Of a stretch of 64,000 bases of DNA, positions 1 to 8,120 are shown in pieces. Where the stretch lies: positions 868,001 to 932,000 of the forward strand of contig NZ_OMOI01000001.1 of assembly GCF_900302485.1 (NCBI RefSeq). The letters are read 5' to 3'. The translations under genes were made by a program, and so were the position numbers. The notes under the pieces are model-generated. The model searched no databases and was not told the DNA's origin. It worked only from the letters and a program-made list of their open reading frames with translations. The DNA is from Aliiroseovarius pelagivivens. GTDB lineage: Bacteria > Pseudomonadota > Alphaproteobacteria > Rhodobacterales > Rhodobacteraceae. Each line of letters opens with the position of its first letter. Positions within the stretch are counted from its first letter, which is position 1.

Positions 1-275
1 TCCGTTCCGAAATCGCGCAGCCCGGTCACAGTTGGGATGGGCGTTGGGTTGTGACAGGCCCTGAAACCGCTCAGGTTTGCGCATTGGGGCAGGCCATCAC
101 AGATTGCAAGGACTGGCGTGCGACGGGTCATCCCCGTGATCGTCTGATGACCACGCCCGCGCTGTTTGATGGGGACACCTTATTGGCTGCCCCAGCAGCT
201 GGTTTCTTTTGCAAAGGCGTCGAACTGGATGGGCCGCGAATGGCTGATTTCCTAAACACCATTTTATCGCATTGA
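1..275 (+). CDS. tilS: tRNA(Ile)-lysidine synthase, C-terminal fragment (5' end outside window)
   Basis: The open frame runs from the window edge (reading from base 3) to a TGA at 273-275, giving about 90 residues. The visible part begins RSEIAQPGHSWDGRWVV and contains TTPALFDGDTLLAAP, which matches the C-terminal domain of TilS, the enzyme that converts the wobble cytidine of tRNA-Ile(CAU) to lysidine. The catalytic N-terminal PP-loop lies upstream of the window. The tilS-ftsH order is usual in Rhodobacteraceae and supports the call. Identification rests on a short fragment plus context. Confidence 0.75.
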   Translation, partial: RSEIAQPGHSWDGRWVVTGPETAQVCALGQAITDCKDWRATGHPRDRLMTTPALFDGDTLLAAPAAGFFCKGVELDGPRMADFLNTILSH

Positions 276-363
276 ACCTTGGCCAATCATCCCTATTTTA
301 AGGAAACAGCGTTAAGCTTCCTGCTTAGCGCTCTGTCGCTATGGCATCTAAAGGAGATCCCCC

Positions 364-2280
364 TTGGGCAACGCGAGAAATTTCGCCTTTTGGATTGTAC
401 TGTTCGTGCTGATCCTGGCCTTGTTCAATCTGTTTTCGAACGGTCAGTCCGGCCTTGCATCGTCTCAGGCAACCTATTCGGAGTTTATCGCCGCCGTTGA
501 GGGCGACAATGTGAAGTCCGTCACGCTTGATGGCGAAAAGCTGGTCTATCAGGCAGCCGACGGCAAGATTTATCAAACCATTGTACCGCGTGATGCGGCT
601 GTGACGGATTATTTGATCACAGAAGGCGTCGAAGTGACTGCCGAACCGCAACAGCAATCTGGCTTCATGAGCATTATCACATTGCTTCTGCCAGTGGCTC
701 TGCTGATCGGTTTCTGGTTCTTTATGATGAACCGGATGCAAGGTCGCGGGGGCGGTGGTGCCATGGGCTTTGGCAAGTCGAAGGCCAAGATGCTGACGGA
801 ACGCGAAGGCCGTGTGACCTTTGACGACGTGGCCGGCATCGACGAAGCCAAGGAAGAGCTGGAAGAGATCGTCGAATTCCTGCGCAACCCGCAGAAATTC
901 AGCCGCCTTGGCGGTCAGATCCCCAAAGGTGCGCTGCTGGTGGGCCCTCCGGGTACCGGTAAGACGCTGCTGGCGCGCGCGATTGCAGGCGAAGCAGGCG
1001 TGCCCTTCTTCACCATTTCGGGCTCGGATTTCGTCGAGATGTTCGTCGGTGTGGGTGCATCCCGTGTCCGCGATATGTTTGAACAAGCCAAGAAAAACGC
1101 ACCCTGCATTGTCTTCATCGACGAAATCGACGCCGTTGGCCGGTCGCGTGGCGCTGGCTATGGTGGTGGCAATGATGAACGTGAGCAGACACTCAACCAG
1201 CTTCTGGTCGAGATGGACGGCTTTGAGGCCAATGAAGGCGTAATCATTCTGGCCGCGACCAACCGTCGTGACGTGCTGGACCCGGCCCTGCTGCGTCCCG
1301 GCCGTTTCGACCGTCAGGTCACCGTGCCGAACCCCGACATCAAAGGTCGCGAGAAAATTCTGGGCGTCCACGCCCGCAAGGTGCCACTGGGCCCCGATGC
1401 TGACATGCGCATCATCGCGCGTGGTACGCCGGGCTTCTCGGGTGCAGATCTTGCGAACCTCGTGAACGAGGCCGCGCTGATGGCTGCCCGTGTTGGTCGT
1501 CGTTTCGTGACCATGGAAGATTTCGAGAACGCGAAAGACAAGGTCATGATGGGCCCCGAGCGCCGCTCGATGGTGCTGACGGACGACCAGAAGGAAAAGA
1601 CCGCTTATCACGAAGCTGGTCACGCTGTTGTCGGTCTGAAACTGCCGCAATGTGATCCGGTCTATAAGGCGACCATCATCCCGCGCGGTGGTGCGCTGGG
1701 TATGGTTGTGTCCTTGCCCGAGATTGATCGCCTGAACTGGCACAAGTCGGAATGCGAAGAAAAGCTGGCCATGACTATGGCGGGCAAGGCGGCAGAAATC
1801 ATCAAATACGGCGAAGAGAATGTGTCGAACGGACCAGCTGGGGATATTCAGCAGGCATCCGGTCTAGCACGGGCCATGGTGATGCGCTGGGGTATGTCCG
1901 ACAAGGTCGGTAATATCGACTATGCCGAAGCGCATGAGGGATATCAGGGCAACACCGCTGGCTTCTCGGTGTCCGCGAATACGAAAGAGCTGATCGAGGG
2001 TGAAGTAAAAGGCTTCATCCAGAGCGGTTATGAGACTGCGTTCAAACTCCTGAAAGAGTATGAACAGGAATGGGAAAATCTGGCGCAGGGTCTGTTGGAA
2101 TACGAAACCCTGACCGGTGCGGAAATCGAGCGTGTGATGAAGGGCGAACCGCCCCATGCGTCCGATGACGATGATACGCCGGACGAAGGCAACGCCCCGT
2201 CGGTCGCGGCCATCCCGAAGACCAAACCGCGCAAGAAGTCTTCAGACGATGGCGGGATGGAACCAGAACCCACCGCATAA
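364..2280 (+). CDS. ftsH: ATP-dependent zinc metalloprotease FtsH
   Basis: 638 residues, the usual FtsH length. FtsH is a membrane-anchored hexameric AAA+ protease that degrades misfolded membrane proteins and regulatory proteins such as sigma-32. Visible features are an N-terminal membrane helix (about residues 8-24), a short periplasmic domain, a second helix (about 101-121), Walker A GPPGTGKT at 194-201, Walker B VFIDEIDA, the second-region-of-homology arginines, and the zinc-binding HEAGH at 416-420. The C-terminus is charged and disordered. The start is a TTG at 364, chosen because AAGGAG lies at 352-357 and the resulting N-terminus [10 protein letters not shown] is the conserved one; no in-frame ATG fits. 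It follows tilS by 88 bp and ends at an intrinsic terminator. Confidence 0.97.
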   Translation: MGNARNFAFWIVLFVLILALFNLFSNGQSGLASSQATYSEFIAAVEGDNVKSVTLDGEKLVYQAADGKIYQTIVPRDAAVTDYLITEGVEVTAEPQQQSGFMSIITLLLPVALLIGFWFFMMNRMQGRGGGGAMGFGKSKAKMLTEREGRVTFDDVAGIDEAKEELEEIVEFLRNPQKFSRLGGQIPKGALLVGPPGTGKTLLARAIAGEAGVPFFTISGSDFVEMFVGVGASRVRDMFEQAKKNAPCIVFIDEIDAVGRSRGAGYGGGNDEREQTLNQLLVEMDGFEANEGVIILAATNRRDVLDPALLRPGRFDRQVTVPNPDIKGREKILGVHARKVPLGPDADMRIIARGTPGFSGADLANLVNEAALMAARVGRRFVTMEDFENAKDKVMMGPERRSMVLTDDQKEKTAYHEAGHAVVGLKLPQCDPVYKATIIPRGGALGMVVSLPEIDRLNWHKSECEEKLAMTMAGKAAEIIKYGEENVSNGPAGDIQQASGLARAMVMRWGMSDKVGNIDYAEAHEGYQGNTAGFSVSANTKELIEGEVKGFIQSGYETAFKLLKEYEQEWENLAQGLLEYETLTGAEIERVMKGEPPHASDDDDTPDEGNAPSVAAIPKTKPRKKSSDDGGMEPEPTA

Positions 2281-2286
2281 AACGAG

Positions 2287-2320
2287 AAAACCCCAAAGCG
2301 ATGCTCTGGGGTTTTTCTTT
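2287..2320 (+). terminator. Intrinsic terminator of ftsH
   Basis: AACCCCAAAGC and GCTCTGGGGTT arms form a hairpin immediately after the ftsH stop, followed by a T-rich tract (TTTTTCTTT). Confidence 0.85.
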
Positions 2321-2393
2321 CAGGCTGACACAAGGCGTGTCTTGCCGCTGAGAGCGCAAATTGGCAGGGTTCCTGAAAACGATAGGAGCAACC

Positions 2394-2981
2394 ATGCCCG
2401 CTTTGGTCCCCACTGACTATTCTGGAACGATCACATGGCTTGGGGTTACACCCGACCGCGACGCGACAATGCGCAGCATGGCGCGTGATGCGGTGGACGT
2501 GACCTATGACGGGATCGTGGGCGAGGCGCGTGCAGGGTTGATGCGTGCATCCTGCCCCCGCGTGACCAACCAGTACCCGCAAGGGACTGAAATTCGCAAC
2601 ACGCGGCAAATCTCGATCCTGTCAGCCGAGGAACTTGCGGATGTGGCGAGAACGCTGCAATTGGATGCGATCGACCCCGCGTGGCTTGGCGCGTCGCTGA
2701 TCATTGAGGGCATTCCTGATTTTACCCATGTACCGCCATCCTCGCGTCTCATGTCCGAAAACGGCACCTGCCTTGTGGTCGACATGGAAAACCGCCCCTG
2801 CAACATTGCAGGGCGCGAGGTAGAGCGCGCCATGCCCGGCCATGGCATCGGATACAAGCAGGCAGCACGGGGCAAACGGGGCGTGACTGCTTGGGTTGAG
2901 CACGCCGGAGCCTTGAAAACTGGGGATCAATTGCGCTTGTTCGTGCCGGATCAGCCAGCATGGAACCCTAGGCCAGCCTAA
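2394..2981 (+). CDS. MOSC domain-containing protein
   Basis: 195 residues. A MOSC domain covers most of the protein, with SENGTCLVVDMENRPCNIAG (about residues 121-140) carrying the conserved cysteine C136 and the following GHGIGYKQAARGKRGVTAWV block. MOSC proteins bind or deliver sulfur or oxo groups to molybdenum cofactor, or act in related sulfur-transfer and N-hydroxyl reduction reactions; the exact substrate cannot be read from sequence. The ATG at 2394 is preferred over an upstream in-frame start at 2361 because AGGAG sits at 2384-2388. It has its own transcription unit between the ftsH terminator and the fhs leader. Confidence 0.85.
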   Translation: MPALVPTDYSGTITWLGVTPDRDATMRSMARDAVDVTYDGIVGEARAGLMRASCPRVTNQYPQGTEIRNTRQISILSAEELADVARTLQLDAIDPAWLGASLIIEGIPDFTHVPPSSRLMSENGTCLVVDMENRPCNIAGREVERAMPGHGIGYKQAARGKRGVTAWVEHAGALKTGDQLRLFVPDQPAWNPRPA

Positions 2982-3194
2982 CGGGTCTTTACGGCGGAAA
3001 TCTTGGAGCCTTTCAAGAACCTTCGGGGCGGATCAGAAACGTTGCGTCACCGATCCGACGAAATCGGCGGCAAACATGTCGGATTTCACCCTGTGAGTCG
3101 GGATTTGGATCGTTATGCAGAAGAAGACATTTGGCTGCAGCGCTAACAGGGATGCAGCCGCCTTGAACATGCTCTCGTTTCTGAAGGATCTGCC
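2982..3194 (+). promoter_or_regulatory. Structured leader candidate upstream of fhs
   Basis: 213 bp without a gene. Several inverted repeats are visible: CGGATC (3031-3036 region) with GATCCG near 3052, CCGAT...ATCGG next to it, and a clean 7-bp stem GGCTGCA (3133-3139) / TGCAGCC (3153-3159) that ends 35 bp before the fhs start. GAAGGA at 3183-3188 is the fhs ribosome binding site. I do not recognise a known riboswitch; the hairpins could simply be leader structure. Confidence 0.3.
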
Positions 3195-4871
3195 ATGAGC
3201 TATAAATCTGACATCGAAATTGCCCGCGAAGCCAAGAAACGCCCGATTCAGGAAATCGGCGACAAGCTGGGCATTCCGACCGAGCACCTGCTGCCCTATG
3301 GCCACGACAAAGCCAAAGTCAGCCAGGAATTCATCAATTCGGTCCAGTCCAAAGAGGACGGCAAACTGATCCTGGTGACCGCCATCAACCCGACCCCGGC
3401 CGGTGAAGGTAAGACCACCACCACCGTAGGCCTGGGCGACGGCCTGAACCGCATTGGCAAGAATGCCATGGTCTGTATCCGCGAAGCCTCGCTGGGCCCG
3501 AACTTCGGTATGAAGGGTGGTGCTGCTGGTGGCGGTTACGCGCAGATCGTTCCGATGGAAGAAATGAACCTTCACTTCACCGGCGACTTCCACGCTATCA
3601 CCTCGGCGCACTCGCTTCTGTCGGCGATGATCGACAACCACATCTATTGGGGTAACGAGCTGGAGATCGACGAGCGTCGCGTCGCTTGGCGTCGTGTGGT
3701 CGACATGAACGACCGCGCTCTGCGTGACATCGTATGTTCGCTGGGTGGCGTCGCCAACGGCTTCCCGCGTCAGACTGGCTATGACATCACCGTTGCCTCG
3801 GAAGTGATGGCGATCCTGTGTCTGGCCAACGATCTGCAAGATCTGCAGAAGCGTTTGGGCGACATCATCGTAGCCTACACCCGCGAACGCAAAGCCATCT
3901 ACTGCCGCGACATCGGTGCAGATGGCGCTATGACCGTTCTGCTGAAAGACGCCATGCAGCCGAACCTTGTGCAGACGCTGGAAAACAACCCGGCCTTCGT
4001 CCACGGTGGCCCGTTCGCCAACATCGCACACGGCTGTAACTCGGTCATCGCGACCACAACTGCCCTGAAACTGGCCGACTATGTCGTGACCGAAGCAGGT
4101 TTCGGTGCTGACCTTGGCGCCGAGAAGTTCATGAACATCAAGTGCCGCAAGGCTGGTCTGGCCCCCTCGGTGGTCGTACTGGTTGCCACTGTGCGCGCGA
4201 TGAAGATGAACGGCGGTGTTGCCAAGGCCGATCTGGGCGACGAAAACGTCGACGCCGTAAACGCCGGTTGCGACAACCTTGGTCGTCACATCGAGAACCT
4301 GAAGGGCTTTGGCGTGCCGGTTGTGGTTGCCATCAACCACTTCGTCAACGACACCGACGCCGAAGTCGCTGCGGTCAAAGACTACGTGGACGGCCACGGT
4401 GCTGAAGCCATCGTGTCGCGTCACTGGGAACTGGGTTCGGAAGGCTCGGAAGCGCTGGCTACTCGCGTTGCTGAAATCGCCGATGCAGACGTTGCATCGT
4501 TCGCTCCAATCTATCCGGACGACATGCCGCTGTTCGAAAAGATCGAGACCATCGCCAAGCGCATCTACCGCGCCGACGAAGTTCTGGCTGACGCCAAAGT
4601 GCGCAACCAGCTGCGTGACTGGGAAGAAGCTGGCTACGGCCATCTGCCGGTCTGCATGGCGAAGACACAGTACTCGTTCTCGACCGACCCGTCGCTTCGC
4701 GGCGCGCCCACCGGCCACTCGGTTCCGGTGCGTGAGGTTCGCCTGTCGGCTGGCGCTGGCTTCATCGTTGTCGTCTGCGGCGACATCATGACCATGCCTG
4801 GCCTGCCACGCAAACCTGCGGCTCTGTCCATCGGCCTGAATGCCGAAGGCGAGATCGAAGGCCTGTTCTAA
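3195..4871 (+). CDS. fhs: Formate--tetrahydrofolate ligase
   Basis: 558 residues, full length for the family. It forms 10-formyl-THF from formate, THF and ATP, or runs in reverse to conserve ATP during oxidation of C1 units. The ATP-binding signature [10 protein letters not shown] is at residues 66-75, and the family blocks [22 protein letters not shown] and the C-terminal [21 protein letters not shown] are intact. Start ATG has GAAGGA 7 bp upstream. Codon use is strongly biased to C/G-ending codons, as in highly expressed genes. A terminator follows, but the two folD genes 77 bp downstream complete the pathway between formate and 5,10-methylene-THF. In Roseobacter bacteria this set handles methyl groups from methylamines, betaine and DMSP. 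Confidence 0.97.
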   Translation: MSYKSDIEIAREAKKRPIQEIGDKLGIPTEHLLPYGHDKAKVSQEFINSVQSKEDGKLILVTAINPTPAGEGKTTTTVGLGDGLNRIGKNAMVCIREASLGPNFGMKGGAAGGGYAQIVPMEEMNLHFTGDFHAITSAHSLLSAMIDNHIYWGNELEIDERRVAWRRVVDMNDRALRDIVCSLGGVANGFPRQTGYDITVASEVMAILCLANDLQDLQKRLGDIIVAYTRERKAIYCRDIGADGAMTVLLKDAMQPNLVQTLENNPAFVHGGPFANIAHGCNSVIATTTALKLADYVVTEAGFGADLGAEKFMNIKCRKAGLAPSVVVLVATVRAMKMNGGVAKADLGDENVDAVNAGCDNLGRHIENLKGFGVPVVVAINHFVNDTDAEVAAVKDYVDGHGAEAIVSRHWELGSEGSEALATRVAEIADADVASFAPIYPDDMPLFEKIETIAKRIYRADEVLADAKVRNQLRDWEEAGYGHLPVCMAKTQYSFSTDPSLRGAPTGHSVPVREVRLSAGAGFIVVVCGDIMTMPGLPRKPAALSIGLNAEGEIEGLF

Positions 4872-4881
4872 GAACTATCAA

Positions 4882-4913
4882 GAAGGGCGGGGATTACCCG
4901 CCCTTCACTTTTA
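4882..4913 (+). terminator. Intrinsic terminator of fhs
   Basis: Perfect 10-bp stem GAAGGGCGGG (4882-4891) / CCCGCCCTTC (4897-4906) with a 5-base loop, followed by ACTTTT. The T tract is short, so read-through into folD is possible. Confidence 0.75.
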
Positions 4914-4948
4914 CGACCCCCAACAATTCCCGCGAAGAAGGAGAGGCC

Positions 4949-5842
4949 ATGATTGGCAATACTGCCACTCTGATCGACGGCAAGGCTATTGCCGCAGGTA
5001 TGCGCAAGGATGTGGCCGCCCGTGCAGCCGAGCTTTCTGATAAAGGCTGGTCGCCCAAGCTGGTGTCGCTGTCCGTCGGTGACGTCGCCGCAGCCGAGCT
5101 TTACGTGCGTAACCAACAGAAATCGGCGGAAAGCGCCGGGGTCGAGTTTGAAGCGCGCAACTATCCCTCTGAGACCTCGCTGGAACAACTGACGGGTATC
5201 ATCCAAGGCCTGAATGCCGACCCACGCGTGAACGGGATCATCATTCAGCGCCCGCTGCCTGACCATATTCCGGTTAAGACGCTGCAAAAGCTGGTCCATC
5301 CGCTGAAGGATGTTGAAGGGATGCACCCGGCCTCGATCGGGAACATTGTTTATAACGATCTGGCGCTTGGCCCTTGTACCGCTGTGGCGGCTGTTGAGAT
5401 CCTGAAAACCCTGCCCTTGGACATGGAAGGGCTGAACGTCACCGTGATTGGCCATTCCGAGATCGTTGGCAAACCCATCGCCTTCTTGCTGATGGGGCTG
5501 GGCGCGACGGTCACCGTGTGCCACCACATGACCCGCTCGGTCGCGATGCATAGCCGCGCCGCGGATGCCGTGTTCGTCGCTGTCGGCAAACCCGGTCTGG
5601 TGACCGGCGAGATGCTGAAGCCCGGCTGCGCGGTGATCGACATTGGCATCAACCGCGTCGACGGCAAGACCGTAGGCGACGCGGATTTCGAAAGCTGCAG
5701 CCAAGTTGCCGGCTGGATCACCCCGGTTCCCGGCGGCGTCGGCCCCGTGACGGTTGCGACCCTGATGTCCAACGCGGTATTGGCAACTGAAATGCAGATG
5801 AATCACTATCGTGACGCCTATGCGCGTTCCGAGTTTGACTGA
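4949..5842 (+). CDS. FolD-like protein with altered active site (methylene-THF dehydrogenase/cyclohydrolase family)
   Basis: 297 residues, co-linear with FolD over its whole length and with the C-terminal signature [13 protein letters not shown] intact. FolD normally oxidises 5,10-methylene-THF to methenyl-THF with NADP+ and then hydrolyses it to 10-formyl-THF. Compared with the canonical copy directly downstream, key positions differ: the motif YVxxKxK reads YVRNQQK, so the catalytic lysine (K54 in E. coli FolD, K56 in human MTHFD1) is Q56; KDVDG reads KDVEG (E123); QLPLP reads [14 protein letters not shown] reads GHSEIVGKP (H169); and AHSRT reads CHHMT (H193). The catalytic Tyr (Y52) and Gln (Q100) remain. 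I infer loss of cyclohydrolase activity and perhaps altered cofactor use. Start ATG has GAAGGAGAGG upstream; 14 bp separate it from the next gene, so the pair is an operon. Confidence 0.85.
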   Translation: MIGNTATLIDGKAIAAGMRKDVAARAAELSDKGWSPKLVSLSVGDVAAAELYVRNQQKSAESAGVEFEARNYPSETSLEQLTGIIQGLNADPRVNGIIIQRPLPDHIPVKTLQKLVHPLKDVEGMHPASIGNIVYNDLALGPCTAVAAVEILKTLPLDMEGLNVTVIGHSEIVGKPIAFLLMGLGATVTVCHHMTRSVAMHSRAADAVFVAVGKPGLVTGEMLKPGCAVIDIGINRVDGKTVGDADFESCSQVAGWITPVPGGVGPVTVATLMSNAVLATEMQMNHYRDAYARSEFD

Positions 5843-5859
5843 CAGATAAGGAGAGCGTG

Positions 5860-6750
5860 ATGACGGCTCAGATCATTGATGGCAAAGCGTTTGCGGCAAC
5901 TGTCCGCGAGAAGGTCGCCGCCCATGTGTCCCGTGTGAAAGAAGAAAGCGGCATCACGCCCGGTCTGGCCGTGGTGCTGGTGGGCGAAGATCCCGCGTCG
6001 CAGGTCTATGTCCGTTCGAAGGGCAAGCAGACCGTCGAAGTTGGCATGAACAGCTATGAGCACAAGCTCGATGCCGACACCTCGGAAGAGGATTTGCTGG
6101 CGCTGATCGACAAGCTGAACAATGACCCTGCCGTACACGGTATTCTGGTGCAGCTGCCACTGCCCGGTCACCTGAACGAAGACCTTGTGATCAACTCGAT
6201 CGACCCGGCCAAGGATGTGGACGGCTTCCACATCTCGAACGTGGGCCTTCTGGGCACCGGTCAGAAGTCGATGGTGCCCTGCACCCCGCTGGGCTGCCTG
6301 ATGATGCTGCGTGACCACCACGGGTCGCTGTCGGGGCTGAACGCCGTCGTCATCGGCCGCTCGAACATCGTGGGCAAGCCGATGGCACAGCTTCTGCTGG
6401 GCGACAGCTGTACCGTGACCATCGCGCATAGCCGCACCAAAGACCTGCCCGAGGTCGTGCGCGGCGCGGACATCGTTGTCGCCGCCGTAGGTCGCCCAGA
6501 AATGGTGCCCGGAGACTGGATCCGCGAAGGTGCCACCGTGATCGACGTGGGCATCAACCGCATCGAGCGTGACGGCAAGAACAAGCTGGTCGGTGACGTT
6601 GACTTCGAAAGCGCCTCCAAAGTGGCGGGAGCCATCACACCGGTACCGGGCGGCGTTGGCCCGATGACCATCGCCTGCCTTCTGGCCAACACCCTGACCG
6701 CCTGCTGCCGCGCCAATGGTCTGGCCGAACCGGATGGGCTGACGGCGTAA
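5860..6750 (+). CDS. folD: Bifunctional methylenetetrahydrofolate dehydrogenase / methenyltetrahydrofolate cyclohydrolase
   Basis: 296 residues from ATG 5860. It interconverts 5,10-methylene-THF and 10-formyl-THF with NADP(H) in the cytosol. All canonical elements are present: [11 protein letters not shown] with the catalytic Tyr and Lys, LVQLPLP, KDVDGFH, the NADP-binding GRSNIVGKP and AHSRT, and [16 protein letters not shown] at 5857 is in frame but lies only 3 bp from AAGGAG (5848-5853); ATG 5860 has better spacing. Together with fhs it makes a reversible route from formate to methylene-THF. Its 3' end and terminator are duplicated at 7822-7939. Confidence 0.96.
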   Translation: MTAQIIDGKAFAATVREKVAAHVSRVKEESGITPGLAVVLVGEDPASQVYVRSKGKQTVEVGMNSYEHKLDADTSEEDLLALIDKLNNDPAVHGILVQLPLPGHLNEDLVINSIDPAKDVDGFHISNVGLLGTGQKSMVPCTPLGCLMMLRDHHGSLSGLNAVVIGRSNIVGKPMAQLLLGDSCTVTIAHSRTKDLPEVVRGADIVVAAVGRPEMVPGDWIREGATVIDVGINRIERDGKNKLVGDVDFESASKVAGAITPVPGGVGPMTIACLLANTLTACCRANGLAEPDGLTA

Positions 6751-6807
6751 GCTGAGGGCTTAAGCATTGAGGCGGCGTCAGGGAAACTTGGCGCCGTTTT
6801 TGTTTTT
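6679..6807 (+). repeat. Direct repeat copy A: 3' end of folD plus terminator
   Basis: The last 72 bases of folD and the following terminator recur at 7822-7939, on the other side of the cytochrome c gene. Within the 51-base coding core starting at 6700 the copies differ at three places (two substitutions and one deletion). The terminator core differs by one substitution and one deletion. The short spacer between stop codon and terminator is not conserved. Confidence 0.85.
6773..6807 (+). terminator. Intrinsic terminator of folD
   Basis: CGGCGTCAGG and CTTGGCGCCG arms around GAAA, allowing wobble pairs, followed by TTTTTGTTTTT. Confidence 0.85.
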
Positions 6808-6983
6808 GGACGGCAAGACACGTGGCAAGGCAGACAATTCTTGTTTGCGAACGTGGGTTGTTCGCACCCAGTTTTGAGAATTCAGCGAGATATAGTAGGA
6901 TATCAAATCAGCACGTCCGAGGCGTGCTGATCGGTTTGTTTTTTAAGAAGGAATACTAGCACTTAGAATTGGGGGGAATATTT

Positions 6984-7820
6984 ATGAATAGAATTCTATT
7001 CGCGTTTTCAGTTGTGACATTTCCATTTTGCGCCATAGCCGAACCAAGTTTGGAGCGCGGCGAATATCTGGTACGCGGACCGGCTGCATGTGGCAATTGT
7101 CATACTCCGCAAGGTCCAAACGGACCTGATATGTCGAACGAGCTTGGCGGAATGATGGTCGAGAAAAACGATATGATGGAATCATGGGCAGTGAACATCA
7201 CACCTGGCAGCCGCGTTGCGGATTGGAGTGACGAAGAATTCGCCCGCGCAATACGCGAAGGCATTCGCCCGGACGGCTCTGTGATCGGCCCTCCTATGCC
7301 AATTGGCCTCTATCGTGGACTAGGTGATGACGACCTAATGTCGATTGTGGCATTCCTTCGAACCATACCTGCCAGTGACAATCAAACGCCTGCTTCTACT
7401 TACAATTTCCCACTTCCTCCGGCCTACGGCCCACCGGTTGAAACTGTTTCCGCGCCACCCCGTGGCGCGACTGTAGAATACGGTGCCTATCTTGCCGGGC
7501 CGGTCGCGCATTGTACCGAGTGCCACACAACTTTCGGACCACAAGGTCCATTGTTTGACACTCACTTTGGTGCTGGGGGTTTCAAGTTCCATGGACCATG
7601 GGGGGTATCCGTTGCGCCGAACATAACCAGCCACGAAGACGGTCTGGCTGGGTATTCCGACGATGAGCTGAAAACCATGATCACTTCAGGCAAACGCCCT
7701 GACGGAAGTCACATGTTGCCACCTATGGGATATGGGTACTACGCGATGTTCTCGCCCGAGGACATTGAGGCCGTTTTGATGTATCTGCGAACCATCCCTC
7801 CGCTGCCTGATCCTAAGTAG
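6984..7820 (+). CDS. Secreted dihaem cytochrome c
   Basis: 278 residues with a signal peptide (cleavage expected near residue 19, CAIA-EP). Two class I haem sites are visible, CGNCH at 36-40 and CTECH at 177-181, each followed by a domain ending in a GPPMP or LPPMGYG methionine-ligand segment. The architecture resembles the dihaem cytochrome subunits of periplasmic alcohol, aldehyde or sugar dehydrogenases, but no dehydrogenase is adjacent, so the electron donor is unknown. ATG 6984 is chosen over an upstream TTG at 6969 because GGGGGGA lies just upstream and a signal peptide follows. Base composition is more AT-rich than the neighbours. The gene sits between two copies of the folD 3' end and its stop codon is one base before copy B, which suggests insertion. 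Confidence 0.9.
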   Translation: MNRILFAFSVVTFPFCAIAEPSLERGEYLVRGPAACGNCHTPQGPNGPDMSNELGGMMVEKNDMMESWAVNITPGSRVADWSDEEFARAIREGIRPDGSVIGPPMPIGLYRGLGDDDLMSIVAFLRTIPASDNQTPASTYNFPLPPAYGPPVETVSAPPRGATVEYGAYLAGPVAHCTECHTTFGPQGPLFDTHFGAGGFKFHGPWGVSVAPNITSHEDGLAGYSDDELKTMITSGKRPDGSHMLPPMGYGYYAMFSPEDIEAVLMYLRTIPPLPDPK

Positions 7821-7821
7821 T

Positions 7822-7939
7822 CTTCTGGCCGCCTGCTGCCGCGCCAACGGTCTGGCCGACCGGATGGGCTGACAGCGTAAATTAGCGGGTTTTGAAGTTT
7901 TAAACGGCGTCAGGGGAACTTGGCGCCGTTTTGTTTTTG
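7822..7939 (+). repeat. Direct repeat copy B: decayed folD 3' end plus terminator
   Basis: Matches 6679-6807 but has lost 12 bases (in frame) after CTTCTGGCC and one further base that breaks the reading frame. It cannot encode a FolD tail and has no start of its own. The remnant begins one base after the cytochrome c stop codon. It marks the right edge of an insertion or duplication event. Confidence 0.85.
7905..7937 (+). terminator. Duplicated folD terminator, now serving the cytochrome c gene
   Basis: Hairpin arms CGGCGTCAGG and CTTGGCGCCG followed by TTTTGTTTTT; nearly identical to the terminator at 6773-6807. Confidence 0.8.
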
Positions 7940-8120
7940 GGGGGGCAGGATGTGAGACATTCTAGACATTGCCCTCTTGAGCTATGTCTGGATCGAACAT
8001 TCTATGTTGCGCAGGTGCCATTTCGATCTTCTAAAAGTTTAATTTCTCTCTTTTTTGTATAATTACGCACAGTTGTCTGTAGGTTTCCCTTGGGGAATGT
8101 TTTTTGCGTTGAGGGGAAAA

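Noticed and set aside
325..1743. Long minus-strand ORF opposite ftsH
   Set aside because: Mirror of a real gene in GC-rich sequence; no recognisable protein, no ribosome site.
3033..4718. 561-codon minus-strand ORF opposite fhs
   Set aside because: Shadow of the strongly codon-biased fhs gene; its product has no domain I recognise.
5857..5859. GTG start for the canonical folD
   Set aside because: Only 3 bp from AAGGAG; the ATG at 5860 has better spacing.
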